DNA of 64,000 bases from Thalassospira indica (GCF_003403095.1 NZ_CP031555.1:1840001-1904000), one strand, 5' to 3'; counted from the first letter of the stretch, positions 34,268 through 43,027 are shown. The notes: generated by a model from the letters alone, not told the origin. Program-made: numbers and translations.

Positions 34268-35535
34268 CCATCGTCCTGACCCTTGCTGCGATGTTCGCAT
34301 TGCTTTTGATGCGTGTCCCGGTTGCCTTCGCACTCGGCGGGCTTGGCCTTGCCATGCTGATCCTTGGCGGCTTTTCGCCCTTGATGGCACCACAGGCGGT
34401 TCTGTCTACGCTTGATGGCTTTATCCTGCTGGCCGTGCCGCTGTTCCTTTTGATGTCAAACATCCTGCTGCGTGCCGGTGTCGGCAATGACCTGTTTGCC
34501 GCTGTCAGTGCCTGGGTCGGCCATTGGCCGGGCGGTCTTGCGGTGGCGACCATTCTGTCTTGTGGCGTGTTTGCCGCGATTTCCGGGTCCTCGGTTGCGA
34601 CGGCGGCGACCATCGGCACGGTTGCCATCCCGGAAATGATCAATCGTGGCTACAACAAGCGGTTTGTTTATGGATTGCTGGCCGCGGGCGGTACCCTTGG
34701 CATTCTGATCCCGCCATCGATCCCGATGATCATTTATGGATTTGTTACCGAAGAATCGGTGATCTCGCTGTTTTTGGCCGGGATCGGACCGGGCATAGCG
34801 CTTCTGGTGTTCTTTATCATATTTTCGATGATTTATGCCCGTATGGGCGGGCAGGAACTTGAACCGAAAAAAGACTGGGCCGAACGCAAACGCGCTACCA
34901 TCCGCGCACTGCCATCGGTTGTTCTGGCCGTGCTGATCATATCGGGCATTTATTCAGGGGCCTTCACCCCGACCGAGGCTGCGGCCATCGGCTTTGCCGC
35001 CGCCCTGATCATCACCGGCCCGATCATGCGGGTTTTGACCTGGGATGCGCTGAAAAAGGCGGTGTTTGATTCCATGGCAACCACGGTTGCGATCATTCTG
35101 ATCATTGCCGGGGCCAAGGTCTTTGGCAAGGCGATCACGCTCTATCGCATCCCGCAGGACATCTCGGTAATGATCACCCAAGGGGTTGATACCGAACTTG
35201 GCTTCATCCTGATTGTCACAGCGGTTCTGCTGGTGATGGGCTTGGTGTTTGAAGCGCTTTCGATGGTGCTGATCATGACACCAGTGCTGTTGCCAGCCGC
35301 CCTTGCCCTTGGATTCGATCCGATCTGGTTTGGTGTTTACATGGTGATCATGGTCGAATGCGCCCTGATTACACCACCCGTCGGGCTTAACCTTTATGTG
35401 ATCCAGTCGGTGGCAAAGGCCAGACTGGGCGAGGTTGCCCGGGGTGTTGCACCGTTCCTGCTGCTGATGTTTGCTTGTGCCGCCCTTTTGTATGTGTGGC
35501 ACGATCTCGCCCTTTATATTCCCTTCAAGCTGTAA
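34264..35535 (+). CDS. dctM: TRAP transporter large membrane subunit
   Basis: This 423-residue DctM-type permease has about twelve hydrophobic helices. Family blocks are GSSVATAATIGTVAIPEMINRGYNKRF (abbreviated, residues about 100-126), GGTLGILIPPSIPMI and ALITPPVGLNLYVIQSV. ATG 34264 overlaps dctQ, and the longer upstream frame is inside dctQ. It performs sodium-driven uptake of the organic acid bound by DctP. Confidence 0.92.
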   Translation: MTIVLTLAAMFALLLMRVPVAFALGGLGLAMLILGGFSPLMAPQAVLSTLDGFILLAVPLFLLMSNILLRAGVGNDLFAAVSAWVGHWPGGLAVATILSCGVFAAISGSSVATAATIGTVAIPEMINRGYNKRFVYGLLAAGGTLGILIPPSIPMIIYGFVTEESVISLFLAGIGPGIALLVFFIIFSMIYARMGGQELEPKKDWAERKRATIRALPSVVLAVLIISGIYSGAFTPTEAAAIGFAAALIITGPIMRVLTWDALKKAVFDSMATTVAIILIIAGAKVFGKAITLYRIPQDISVMITQGVDTELGFILIVTAVLLVMGLVFEALSMVLIMTPVLLPAALALGFDPIWFGVYMVIMVECALITPPVGLNLYVIQSVAKARLGEVARGVAPFLLLMFACAALLYVWHDLALYIPFKL

Positions 35536-35541
35536 AGACCG

Positions 35542-36426
35542 ATGACCAAAGTAAAATCACCTGCCGATACCCTACGCGCACTGCTTGCCACCGGTGATCT
35601 GATCACGATGCCCTGCTGCTTTGATGCACTTTCCGCCAAACTGATCGAACAGGAAGGATTTGGTCTGACCTTTATGTCGGGCTTTGCGACCTCTGCCGCA
35701 CGGATTGGCGAACCTGATCTCGGCCTGATGTCCTATGGCGAGGTCCTTGATCAGGCCCGCAACATCACCGATGCAGTATCGATCCCCGTGATCGGCGATG
35801 GCGATACCGGCTATGGCAATGCGATGAATGTCAGGCGAACCGTCACAGGCTTTGCCAAGGCGGGCTGTGCGGCGGTCATGATCGAAGATCAACTGGCGCC
35901 CAAACGTTGCGGTCATACCAAGGGCAAGGAAGTCGTTGGCCGGGATGAGGCGTTTGACCGCATCAAGGCCGCCGTCGATGCCCGCGAAGCCGGGGCAGAT
36001 ATCCTGATCCTGGCCCGCACCGATGCACGTCATCAGCATGGCCTGACCGAGGCGATTGACCGTGCCGCGAAGTTCAAGGAACTCGGTGCCGACATCCTGT
36101 TTGTCGAGGCCCCGAAATCGGTCGATGAAATGCGCACCCTTTGTGCCGAACTTCCCGGTCCCAAGATGGCCAATATCGTGGAAGGCGGCGAAACCCCGGA
36201 TCTGTCGCCCGAAGAACTCAAACAGATCGGCTATCAGATCGCAGCCTATCCGCTATCGCTGATGGCAGCCGCCATGAAGGCGATGGTCGAATGCCTGCAA
36301 ACCATGAAGGTCGGCCAGCCGCGGGATGACAAACTGATGAGCTGGGCGGACCTGCGCCAACGCATCGGCTTTGATGACTATTACGACGTTTCGGAACGCT
36401 ATGCGTCGTCCAGACGCGACGGCTAG
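35542..36426 (+). CDS. Isocitrate lyase/PEP mutase superfamily lyase
   Basis: This 294-residue TIM-barrel enzyme has the metal-binding GDGDTGYGN block and the loop PKRCGHTKGKEVV with Cys123 and His125. The KRCGH motif is the hallmark of carbon-carbon lyases such as 2-methylisocitrate or dimethylmalate lyase, and argues against a PEP mutase. It begins six bases after dctM, so it probably cleaves the acid imported by the TRAP system to an alpha-keto acid plus a second product. The precise substrate is not known. Confidence 0.85.
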   Translation: MTKVKSPADTLRALLATGDLITMPCCFDALSAKLIEQEGFGLTFMSGFATSAARIGEPDLGLMSYGEVLDQARNITDAVSIPVIGDGDTGYGNAMNVRRTVTGFAKAGCAAVMIEDQLAPKRCGHTKGKEVVGRDEAFDRIKAAVDAREAGADILILARTDARHQHGLTEAIDRAAKFKELGADILFVEAPKSVDEMRTLCAELPGPKMANIVEGGETPDLSPEELKQIGYQIAAYPLSLMAAAMKAMVECLQTMKVGQPRDDKLMSWADLRQRIGFDDYYDVSERYASSRRDG

Positions 36427-36441
36427 GGCAGGGGAATGGTC

Positions 36442-36849
36442 ATGGCTGATAAACATCACGGCGGTTGTCTGTGCGGGGCTGTGCGCTACGAAATCACGGG
36501 TGACTTTGATGCGTTCTTCCTGTGCCACTGCAAATATTGCCAAAAGGACACCGGCTCGGCCCATGCGGCCAATCTGTTTTCAGGCAAGTCAACGCTTAGC
36601 TGGCTTGCCGGACAGGAGCAGATAAAGTCCTTTACCGTTCCCGGTACGCGTCATGAAAAGGCATTCTGCCAAACATGCGGCTCAGCGCTTCCCTATACGC
36701 AGATGGCAGGAAAGCTCGTGGTTGTGCCTGCTGGCAGTCTCGACAGCCCGGTATCAATACGCCCAAACGCCCATATCATGCTGGGCAGCAAGGCAGCGTG
36801 GGATGACGGGCTTGATGAAATCGCAAAGCTTGATGGTCTTCCCGAATAA
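36442..36849 (+). CDS. GFA (CENP-V)-domain zinc protein
   Basis: This 135-residue protein has the GFA fold. Zinc ligands lie in GGCLCGAVRY, CHCKYCQKDTG and FCQTCGSALPY. ATG 36442 is used; ATG 36436 is only six bases upstream and too close to the AGGGG site. The family was named for glutathione-dependent formaldehyde activation but members vary. It follows the lyase by 15 bases and may belong to the same transcript, but its role there is unknown. Confidence 0.85.
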   Translation: MADKHHGGCLCGAVRYEITGDFDAFFLCHCKYCQKDTGSAHAANLFSGKSTLSWLAGQEQIKSFTVPGTRHEKAFCQTCGSALPYTQMAGKLVVVPAGSLDSPVSIRPNAHIMLGSKAAWDDGLDEIAKLDGLPE

Positions 36850-36933
36850 CCATCCGAGCTGACACCAAAAGAAAACCCCGCAGCTATTCCTCTGTTGGAG
36901 GTGTAAATAAAGCGATTGTCGGTTTTACATTTT

Positions 36934-37578
36934 TTACCACGCGAGGAAGCGTCGGCCGACGGCAGCGCCGAATGCCGCCACGATGGCGACAGCAAAAGGA
37001 TACCAAATCAGCAAAAAGAGGCCTGAGTCGTTTCGACAAGTAATCGTATAAGCCGTAGCTGCAAGAGCGCCCGCCAGCATGCCGACAATTGCTCCCACGC
37101 GCGTCGGAGCAACCGGGGCCCCAAGCCGCAGCAAACCGAAAATAATCAAAAGCGGTAGAAGTGAAGCGATGATGATGGTCAGCACACAGGATATGACAGC
37201 ATATTCAGAAGCTCCCAACCACGATGCATTGGATTGATCTGTTGCGGCCCATAGAAGAATGATCGCTAGAGTGGGGGAAAATAGTATCCTTGATGCATTT
37301 TGGCGATCAGGTGAAATTGCGCGATACGTCATGTAAAGAGTTACGACAGCTAAGCTGAGCATGGCTGCAAGCTTGAAATATGTGGCTGGTTCGTGAAGTG
37401 CGGTGGTTAAATCGTTTCGCGCACCGAGCAGTAACAGGATTGCGGTAAAAAGAATTCCTACACTCATAACCGAACCAAGCACGAGCAAAAGTCCAAGCCG
37501 ACTGGGCGAGAGATGAGCCGACTGACCTGCCTGTTTCGCAAGGGAGTTAATCAGCAAATCTGTTTTAGCCGTTTTCAT
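36934..37578 (-). CDS. nrsF: NrsF-family anti-sigma factor (DUF1109)
   Basis: This 214-residue integral membrane protein has six predicted helices and only a short cytoplasmic N-terminus (KTDLLINSLAKQAGQSAHLSPSRLG, shortened: residues 5-29), the NrsF/DUF1109 arrangement. In Caulobacter NrsF holds SigF at the membrane and releases it under oxidative or metal stress. It follows the ECF sigma gene by 18 bases. The two conserved cysteines of NrsF are not both obvious here. Confidence 0.88.
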   Translation of the reverse strand: MKTAKTDLLINSLAKQAGQSAHLSPSRLGLLLVLGSVMSVGILFTAILLLLGARNDLTTALHEPATYFKLAAMLSLAVVTLYMTYRAISPDRQNASRILFSPTLAIILLWAATDQSNASWLGASEYAVISCVLTIIIASLLPLLIIFGLLRLGAPVAPTRVGAIVGMLAGALAATAYTITCRNDSGLFLLIWYPFAVAIVAAFGAAVGRRFLAW

Positions 37579-37596
37579 GAAGTATCCCTGTTTGCA

Positions 37597-38148
37597 CTAG
37601 TCTGAACGCGAGATCGTAAAAAGCCGACTTAAAGCACGGCTGAAAGTTACGCGGACTGCGGCTTCGCTACGATCAAGTTTTTCAGCCGTTGCTCGAACAC
37701 TTTGACCCTCAAGTACGAGTGCTTTGACAACTTCGTGCTGTTGGGGGGGCAATTTTGCAAGGTTACGCTCCGCATCAATCGCCTTCGAAGGATCAGGTGT
37801 CGTCCCGATCATTTCGGTCAGCTCTTCAATTTCGATATCCGCATGTTTCGCCTTTTCCTGAAATAAACGTCGCACAGCATCGGTCAGTTTGTAGCGAACG
37901 ATTCCTGCAAGCCAAGGCTTAAACGGACGATTGGAATCCCATGTATGGCGCTTGTTATGGAGGCCAATCAGAATTTCCTGAATGATGTCCTCGGTTTCTT
38001 GCGGATCAATCCCCATGCGTATCAGCTTTCCGGGAATTGTGCGGCGAAGGCTGCGGGCAATTTCGTCGAGCAAGTTGCTGTACGCACCGGTATCGCCCCG
38101 ACGCTCGGCAAGCATTGCTTCTTCCCAACCGGTTTTACTTTGATTCAA
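37597..38148 (-). CDS. sigF: ECF sigma factor (SigF-like)
   Basis: This 183-residue ECF sigma has region 2 at about 20-95 (TEDIIQEILIGLHNKRHTW, KPWLAGIVRYKLTDAVRR) and region 4 from about 125 (LPPQQHEVVKALVLEGQSVRATA). The pairing with an NrsF gene identifies the SigF-like group. It is divergent from the exported hydrolase at 38300, a likely target. No exact SigF consensus promoter was found in the shared 151 bp. Confidence 0.88.
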   Translation of the reverse strand: MNQSKTGWEEAMLAERRGDTGAYSNLLDEIARSLRRTIPGKLIRMGIDPQETEDIIQEILIGLHNKRHTWDSNRPFKPWLAGIVRYKLTDAVRRLFQEKAKHADIEIEELTEMIGTTPDPSKAIDAERNLAKLPPQQHEVVKALVLEGQSVRATAEKLDRSEAAVRVTFSRALSRLFTISRSD

Positions 38149-38299
38149 CGAATACTACCCAATGCAAAGGAAGTCAGGACCATAACATCGCAGTTTCGTG
38201 ATCGCATGTGAACAGTGCCAATGTTTCATTAAGTGCTGCACACCCGAAAACTTATAGGAAGCGCATTTGAGACGCTTCAACAATCATAAAGGTGTGAAT

Positions 38300-39082
38300 A
38301 TGAAATCCATGATGATTAAAATCGCTGCGGCTGCTATTGCCGGTGTTCTGGGTATGGGCAATGCGTTCGCGCAAGACGCGACTGATACATTGATCCCGGC
38401 TCCCGTGAAGGCAGAAAACGTTGTTCTTGTCCATGGTGCGTGGGCAGACGGTTCTAGCTGGTCTAAGGTGATTCCAATTCTTCAAAAAGCAGGACTGAAA
38501 GTTACGGCGGTCCAGAACCGGTTGACGTCACTTGAAGATTCGAACGAGGATGTCCGCCGGGCGCTTGCACAGCAGGATGGTCCCACTGTTCTTGCAGGGC
38601 ATTCTTGGAGTGGGACTGCGATCAGTGACGTCGGCGATGCGAAAAATGTATCTGCACTTGTTTACGTTGCAGCGCGCGCTCCACAGGCTGGTGAGGACTT
38701 TGTTGCTCTTCAGAAGACATTTCCCGATACCCCGGTTCGAGCCGGTGTTAAAAAGGTGGATGGCTTCACGACGGTTTCCGAAGACGCATTTCTGAAATAC
38801 TTCGCCAATGGTATTCCTGAAAACGAAGCTAAAGTTTACTACGCGGTACAACAGCCAACTGCAGCTTCTTTATTTTCGGAAAAAACAGTGCACACTGCCT
38901 GGAAGAATAAGCCGAGTTTTTATGCCGTGGCGGCAAACGACATGACGATCTCGCCTGAATTCGAGCGCTTTCTTGCTAAACGGATGGGGGCTCAGACCGT
39001 CACGCTGGATGCAGGACATCTTCCGATGGTCTCCCATCCAATGGAGATTGCCAATTTGATCCTGAAAGCAGCAGGTCGTTAA
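38300..39082 (+). CDS. Exported alpha/beta hydrolase
   Basis: This 260-residue protein has a signal peptide (MKSMMIKIAAAAIAGVLGMG, cleavage at AFA-QD). The core carries VVLVHGAWADGSSW (oxyanion HG), nucleophile Ser in LAGHSWSGT and catalytic His in DAGHLPMVSHP; the acid is probably Asp in AANDMTIS. It resembles salicylate-esterase/pheophytinase-like small hydrolases such as EstC/PIR7-type. ATG 38300 follows AAAGGTG. It is a probable target of the divergent SigF-like sigma. Codon choice appears more AT-rich than in neighbours. The substrate is unknown. Confidence 0.85.
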   Translation: MKSMMIKIAAAAIAGVLGMGNAFAQDATDTLIPAPVKAENVVLVHGAWADGSSWSKVIPILQKAGLKVTAVQNRLTSLEDSNEDVRRALAQQDGPTVLAGHSWSGTAISDVGDAKNVSALVYVAARAPQAGEDFVALQKTFPDTPVRAGVKKVDGFTTVSEDAFLKYFANGIPENEAKVYYAVQQPTAASLFSEKTVHTAWKNKPSFYAVAANDMTISPEFERFLAKRMGAQTVTLDAGHLPMVSHPMEIANLILKAAGR

Positions 39083-39125
39083 CAATAACTCGTACCGCAA
39101 AATACGCGGGATGGCTTCAAATTAC

Positions 39126-39158
39126 GATATCGCCGATCACTAAAAGATCGGCGATATC
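39126..39158. other. Perfect 13-bp inverted repeat after the hydrolase gene
   Basis: GATATCGCCGATC pairs with GATCGGCGATATC across a seven-base loop. It lies just upstream of the terminator and may act as an additional mRNA end or a protein site. Confidence 0.6.
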
Positions 39159-39168
39159 CCATATAACC

Positions 39169-39210
39169 AAAAGAAACCCCCGCAGCCGATGGCTTGCGGG
39201 GGTTTCTTTT
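39169..39210 (+). terminator. Bidirectional Rho-independent terminator
   Basis: AAAAGAAACCCCCGCA and TGCGGGGGTTTCTTTT form a long stem (16 bp, extended by GCC/GGC) with T-runs on both strands. It ends the hydrolase gene on the plus strand and the tRNA-Thr transcript on the minus strand. Confidence 0.95.
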
Positions 39211-39213
39211 AAG

Positions 39214-39290
39214 TGGTGCCGGCAGAGAGACTCGAACTCCCAACCTTCTGATTACAAATCAGCTGCTCTACCAATTATAGCTATGCCGGC
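39214..39290 (-). tRNA. tRNA-Thr (anticodon UGU)
   Basis: On the minus strand a 77-base cloverleaf with encoded CCA is present. The acceptor stem is GCCGGCA/TGCCGGC, the D arm ends in GGTAGAGC, the anticodon loop reads TTTGTAA (UGU), and the T arm has GTTCGAGTC. It is immediately followed by a terminator. In Enterobacteria Thr tRNAs lie in the tyr-gly-tuf cluster; here Thr is inverted and separated from it by rlmB. Confidence 0.93.
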
Positions 39291-39398
39291 GTGAGCGGCG
39301 CGAACATAATCCGGGCCGCTGATGATTGCAAGAGTTTGAAGCACGGAAATTTACATCCCGTGAAAACGCCTCAAACGCGCGTGTTCGTGGGCTGTGAC

Positions 39399-40271
39399 CT
39401 ACTTGCGATACAGTTCGTAAAGCGCGACGGCGGCTGCGTTTGAAACATTAAGGCTTTCGATGCGATCCGACATCGGAAGCTTGACCAGAAAGTCGCAGCT
39501 TTCGCGCGTAAGACGACGAAGCCCTTCACCCTCGGATCCCATTACAATCCCGACACGGCCATGCAGTTTGGCTTCTGCTAATGTCTGTTCGGCATAGCCA
39601 TCCATACCTGCCAGCCAGAAATGCGCACCCTTAAGCTTATCAAGCGTCTGGTTCAGGTTGCCGGCATGGATATAGGGAACGGTTTCAAGCGCGCCGCTGG
39701 CCGATTTGGCAAGCACGCCGGTTTCGGGCGGCGCATGACGGTCGGGTACGATAACCGCAGATGCGCCAAAGGCCGCCGCACTGCGCAGAATCGCGCCAAC
39801 GTTATGCGGGTCGGTCACCTGATCAAGGATCAGAACCGTGCATTGTTCAGAATCGCGGTGATCGGCAATCAGTTCTTCGACAGAAAGCTGGGGCAGGGGG
39901 GCGCAATGCATGGCCATGCCCTGATGCACGGTGCCCGGCGGCAGCATTTCATCAAGGTCGGTGCGTCCGGCCGAATCTACTGCGATGTCATCGCGCTCGG
40001 CGTCGGCAAGCGCGGCCATGACTTCATCACGGGTGTTTTCGGTGGCCCAGATTTTGTGAATCGTGCGCTGCGGATTGGCAATTGCCATCATTACCGGGTG
40101 ACGCCCAAATAGAATCAGGCGCGAATTGCCACCCGATCCGCCACCGTCACGACCGCGTTTTCGTCCGCGGCGCGAATTGCCTTCACGGTTTTCATCGCCT
40201 TGCGGGAGGGCATCGGGTGCCCCGTCACCTTGATGACGATTTCCTGAACGGGATTTATTGCGACGCGACAT
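39399..40271 (-). CDS. rlmB: 23S rRNA (guanosine-2'-O-)-methyltransferase RlmB
   Basis: This 290-residue SPOUT/TrmH-family enzyme methylates G2251 of 23S rRNA. The N-terminal 45 residues are very basic and glycine-rich (RNA contact). RLILFGRHPVMMAI opens the substrate-binding domain. The knotted domain has LILDQVTDPHNVGAILRSAAAFG, IVMGSEGEGL and LPMSDRIESLNVSNAAAVALYE. It lies between tRNA-Thr and the tRNA-Tyr/tuf promoter and is divergent from the latter. Confidence 0.94.
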   Translation of the reverse strand: MSRRNKSRSGNRHQGDGAPDALPQGDENREGNSRRGRKRGRDGGGSGGNSRLILFGRHPVMMAIANPQRTIHKIWATENTRDEVMAALADAERDDIAVDSAGRTDLDEMLPPGTVHQGMAMHCAPLPQLSVEELIADHRDSEQCTVLILDQVTDPHNVGAILRSAAAFGASAVIVPDRHAPPETGVLAKSASGALETVPYIHAGNLNQTLDKLKGAHFWLAGMDGYAEQTLAEAKLHGRVGIVMGSEGEGLRRLTRESCDFLVKLPMSDRIESLNVSNAAAVALYELYRK

Positions 40272-40381
40272 ATGGCGGAAACCTCCGGGCCGTAGGGGAC
40301 TGAATGCAGTTTGCTTCGTTTGATCGGCGAAACTTGGCGAACATATAGGAAAGGAAATACGATTTCGTGCTTTTTTTGCTG

Positions 40382-40411
40382 TTGACAGGGTAGGTGCCTT
40401 CGCCGTATTCC
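40382..40411 (+). promoter_or_regulatory. Promoter of the tRNA-Tyr/tRNA-Gly/tuf operon
   Basis: TTGACA (40382-40387) is perfect. The -10 is probably TATTCC at 40406-40411 with an 18-bp spacer. The downstream discriminator is pyrimidine- and GC-rich, as in stable-RNA promoters. It lies about 55 bases before tRNA-Tyr. Confidence 0.65.
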
Positions 40412-40465
40412 CTCCCTCGCCGCAACGAGGCCGGGGTCAAACCCGGGTGGCGTTACGACCCTGAT

Positions 40466-40550
40466 GGAGGGGTGGCAGAGCGGTCAAATGCAGCGGACTG
40501 TAAATCCGCCGACTTAGTCTACGCAGGTTCGAATCCTGCCCCCTCCACCA
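40466..40550 (+). tRNA. tRNA-Tyr (anticodon GUA)
   Basis: The 85-base tRNA has a long variable arm. The acceptor is GGAGGGG/CCCCTCC with encoded ACCA. The anticodon arm is CGGACTGTAAATCCG (GUA). The T arm has GGTTCGAATCC. It is the first gene of the tuf transcription unit. Confidence 0.96.
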
Positions 40551-40586
40551 CTCTCTCGCCCTCGCGAGAGCTCGCAGCATAAATAT

Positions 40587-40660
40587 GCGGGTGTAGCTCA
40601 ATGGTAGAGCAGAAGCCTTCCAAGCTTACGACGAGGGTTCGATTCCCTTCACCCGCTCCA
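40587..40660 (+). tRNA. tRNA-Gly (anticodon UCC)
   Basis: The 74-base tRNA has acceptor GCGGGTG/CACCCGC and encoded CCA. The anticodon loop is CTTCCAA (UCC). The order tRNA-Tyr, tRNA-Gly, tuf matches the enterobacterial tufB operon. Confidence 0.96.
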
Positions 40661-40741
40661 TTATTCTTATGATGCAACCCGTCGGCTCGTGCGGTGGGTT
40701 ACTACGTGTTTTTTTGGTTCGGATAATAGGATCTGAGGGCA

Positions 40742-41932
40742 ATGGCCAAGGAAAAGTTTGAGCGTACAAAACCGCACGTTAACGTAGGCACCGTCGGCCA
40801 CGTTGACCACGGTAAAACCACGCTGACCGCAGCAATCACCAAAGTTCTGGCAGAAGCCGGTGGCGCTTCGTTCCAGGACTACAACATGATCGACAAAGCA
40901 CCGGAAGAGAAAGCTCGTGGTATCACGATCTCGACGGCGCACGTTGAGTATGAGACCGAGAACCGTCACTACGCACACGTCGACTGCCCGGGCCACGCTG
41001 ACTATGTTAAAAACATGATCACTGGTGCGGCACAGATGGACGGCGGTATCCTCGTCGTTTCGGCTGCTGATGGCCCGATGCCGCAGACCCGTGAGCACAT
41101 CCTGCTCGCACGTCAGGTTGGTGTTCCGGCTCTCGTCGTCTTCATGAACAAAGTTGACCAGGTCGACGACGAAGAGCTTCTCGAGCTCGTCGAAATGGAA
41201 ATCCGTGAACTTCTGTCGTCCTACGACTTCCCGGGCGACGATATTCCGATCATCAAGGGCTCGGCTCTTGCTGCTCTGGAAGGTCGCGATGATGAAATCG
41301 GCAAGAACGCAATCATCGAACTGATGAAAGCGGTTGACGACTACATCCCGGCTCCGGATCGTCCGAAAGACAAGCCGTTCCTGATGCCGATCGAAGACGT
41401 GTTCTCGATCTCGGGTCGTGGTACGGTTGTAACCGGTCGTGTTGAAACCGGCGTTGTTAAAGTTGGCGAAGAGATCGAAATCGTCGGCATTAAAGACACC
41501 GTTAAAACCACCGTTACCGGCGTTGAAATGTTCCGCAAGCTGCTCGACCAGGGCGAAGCTGGCGACAACATTGGCGCGCTGCTGCGTGGTACCAAACGTG
41601 AAGACGTCGAACGTGGCCAGGTTCTGGCACACGTTGGCTCGATCACCCCGCACACCAAATTCGAAGCAGAAGCCTACATCCTGACCAAGGATGAAGGTGG
41701 CCGTCACACGCCGTTCTTCTCGAACTACCGTCCGCAGTTCTACTTCCGTACGACTGACGTTACCGGTTCGATCGAGCTGCCGGCAGGTACGGAAATGGTT
41801 ATGCCGGGCGACAATGTTCAGATGACCGCAACTCTCATTGCACCGATCGCAATGGACGAAGGTCTGCGTTTCGCAATCCGTGAAGGCGGTCGTACCGTCG
41901 GTGCGGGTGTTGTTGCGAAAATCATCGAATAA
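40742..41932 (+). CDS. tuf: Elongation factor Tu, copy 1
   Basis: This 396-residue EF-Tu delivers aminoacyl-tRNA to the ribosome. G1 GHVDHGKTT is at about 19-27, [12 protein letters not shown] and NKVD are intact, and the C-terminal domains are complete. It differs from the second copy (57592-58782) by only five conservative changes (V18I, N48S, I171V, I192L, D206E), all in the first half. Codon choice is strongly optimised. It is co-transcribed with two upstream tRNAs. Confidence 0.98.
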   Translation: MAKEKFERTKPHVNVGTVGHVDHGKTTLTAAITKVLAEAGGASFQDYNMIDKAPEEKARGITISTAHVEYETENRHYAHVDCPGHADYVKNMITGAAQMDGGILVVSAADGPMPQTREHILLARQVGVPALVVFMNKVDQVDDEELLELVEMEIRELLSSYDFPGDDIPIIKGSALAALEGRDDEIGKNAIIELMKAVDDYIPAPDRPKDKPFLMPIEDVFSISGRGTVVTGRVETGVVKVGEEIEIVGIKDTVKTTVTGVEMFRKLLDQGEAGDNIGALLRGTKREDVERGQVLAHVGSITPHTKFEAEAYILTKDEGGRHTPFFSNYRPQFYFRTTDVTGSIELPAGTEMVMPGDNVQMTATLIAPIAMDEGLRFAIREGGRTVGAGVVAKIIE

Positions 41933-41971
41933 TTTTTGAGATTTTGCACGATTGAGTGCTTGATCTTGGAT

Positions 41972-41998
41972 GTGCGGGCGGCTATAACCCGCCCGCAC
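41972..41998 (+). other. Hairpin after tuf copy 1
   Basis: GTGCGGGCGG and CCGCCCGCAC form a 10-bp stem with a seven-base loop and no T-run. A related hairpin with GCGGGCGGCTAT follows the other tuf gene (58806-58830). It may be a processing or partial termination site before tRNA-Trp. Confidence 0.65.
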
Positions 41999-42063
41999 AC
42001 CCCGCCACCCGGGCGGGATTTAGTCAGGAAGAAGATAAGCTTTTCAACTTTCTGATGTCTTGT

Positions 42064-42139
42064 AGGAGTGTAGCTCAGTTGGTAGAGCATCGGTCTCCAA
42101 AACCGAGTGTCGGGGGTTCGAGTCCCTCCTCTCCTGCCA
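42064..42139 (+). tRNA. tRNA-Trp (anticodon CCA)
   Basis: The 76-base tRNA starts AGGAGTG and ends CTCTCCT-G-CCA. The anticodon loop is CTCCAAA (CCA). It lies between tuf and secE, a common alphaproteobacterial arrangement. The acceptor stem has one T-T mismatch at the sixth pair. Confidence 0.95.
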
Positions 42140-42189
42140 CTTTTTCCGGGTTGTGAAATAAAGCATTAGAAAGCGGTGTAACCCCGACA

Positions 42190-42387
42190 ATGGCTAAAAC
42201 GTCGCCAGCACAATTCGTACAGCAGGTCCGCTCCGAAGCGAAAAAAGTTTCGTGGCCGTCCCGTAAGGAAACGACTGTTTCGACCATCATGGTTTTCGTG
42301 ATGGTTGCTCTTGCGTCTGTTTTCTTCTTTGTTGTCGATCAGCTCCTCGCATGGGGTGTTAAGCTGGTCTTTGGTGTTGGGGGTTGA
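42190..42387 (+). CDS. secE: Preprotein translocase subunit SecE
   Basis: This 65-residue single-span SecE is of the short form usual outside Enterobacteria. The amphipathic part QVRSEAKKVSWPSRKETTV is conserved and leads to one membrane helix (STIMVFVMVALASVFFFVVD). It clamps SecY in the inner-membrane protein channel. The stop is two bases before the nusG start. Confidence 0.95.
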   Translation: MAKTSPAQFVQQVRSEAKKVSWPSRKETTVSTIMVFVMVALASVFFFVVDQLLAWGVKLVFGVGG

Positions 42388-42389
42388 TT

Positions 42390-42920
42390 ATGGCGCATCG
42401 CTGGTACGTTTTGCACGTTCACTCCGGTTTTGAGAAAAAGGTCGCCCAGTCGATCCGCGAACAGGCCATCAAGAAAGGTCTGGAAGGCGAGATCGAAGAG
42501 GTTCTGGTGCCGACCGAAGAGACTGTCGAGGTACGTCGCGGCGCAAAGGTCAATGCCGAGCGGAAGTTTTTCCCGGGCTATGTCCTGCTGAAGATGGATC
42601 TCACTGACGAAAGCTGGCATCTGGTCAAGAACACCGCCAAGGTTACCGATTTCCTCGGTAGCCGTGGCAAGCCGATGCCGATTTCCGAAAAGGAAGCTCA
42701 GCACATTCTGCATCAGGTGCAGGAAGGTGTTGATCGTCCGAAGCCGACCATCGCATTCGATATCGGCGAGGAAGTACGTGTTTCCGACGGTCCGTTTGCA
42801 TCGTTTAACGGGATTGTCGAAGGGGTTGATGAAGAACGTGCACGCCTGAAGGTGTCTGTTTCGATCTTCGGTCGTTCAACTCCGGTCGAGCTGGAATACA
42901 CCCAGGTCGAGAAGCTTTAA
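42390..42920 (+). CDS. nusG: Transcription termination/antitermination factor NusG
   Basis: The protein has 176 residues. The NGN domain starts RWYVLHVHSGFEKKVAQSI, and the C-terminal KOW motif is around VRVSDGPFASFNGIVEGV. ATG 42390 is preferred over the in-frame TTG at 42384, which overlaps secE. It links RNA polymerase to Rho and to the ribosome. Confidence 0.96.
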   Translation: MAHRWYVLHVHSGFEKKVAQSIREQAIKKGLEGEIEEVLVPTEETVEVRRGAKVNAERKFFPGYVLLKMDLTDESWHLVKNTAKVTDFLGSRGKPMPISEKEAQHILHQVQEGVDRPKPTIAFDIGEEVRVSDGPFASFNGIVEGVDEERARLKVSVSIFGRSTPVELEYTQVEKL

Positions 42921-43027
42921 AAAAAACGATCTTGAAAATTTAAGTCGCTGCTTGTATACGCAGGCAGCAATCAAGGCGCGGGAGGTCAGCCATGGCCGTA
43001 CCGCGCGCTTCTTTAAGAGGTACCCTA

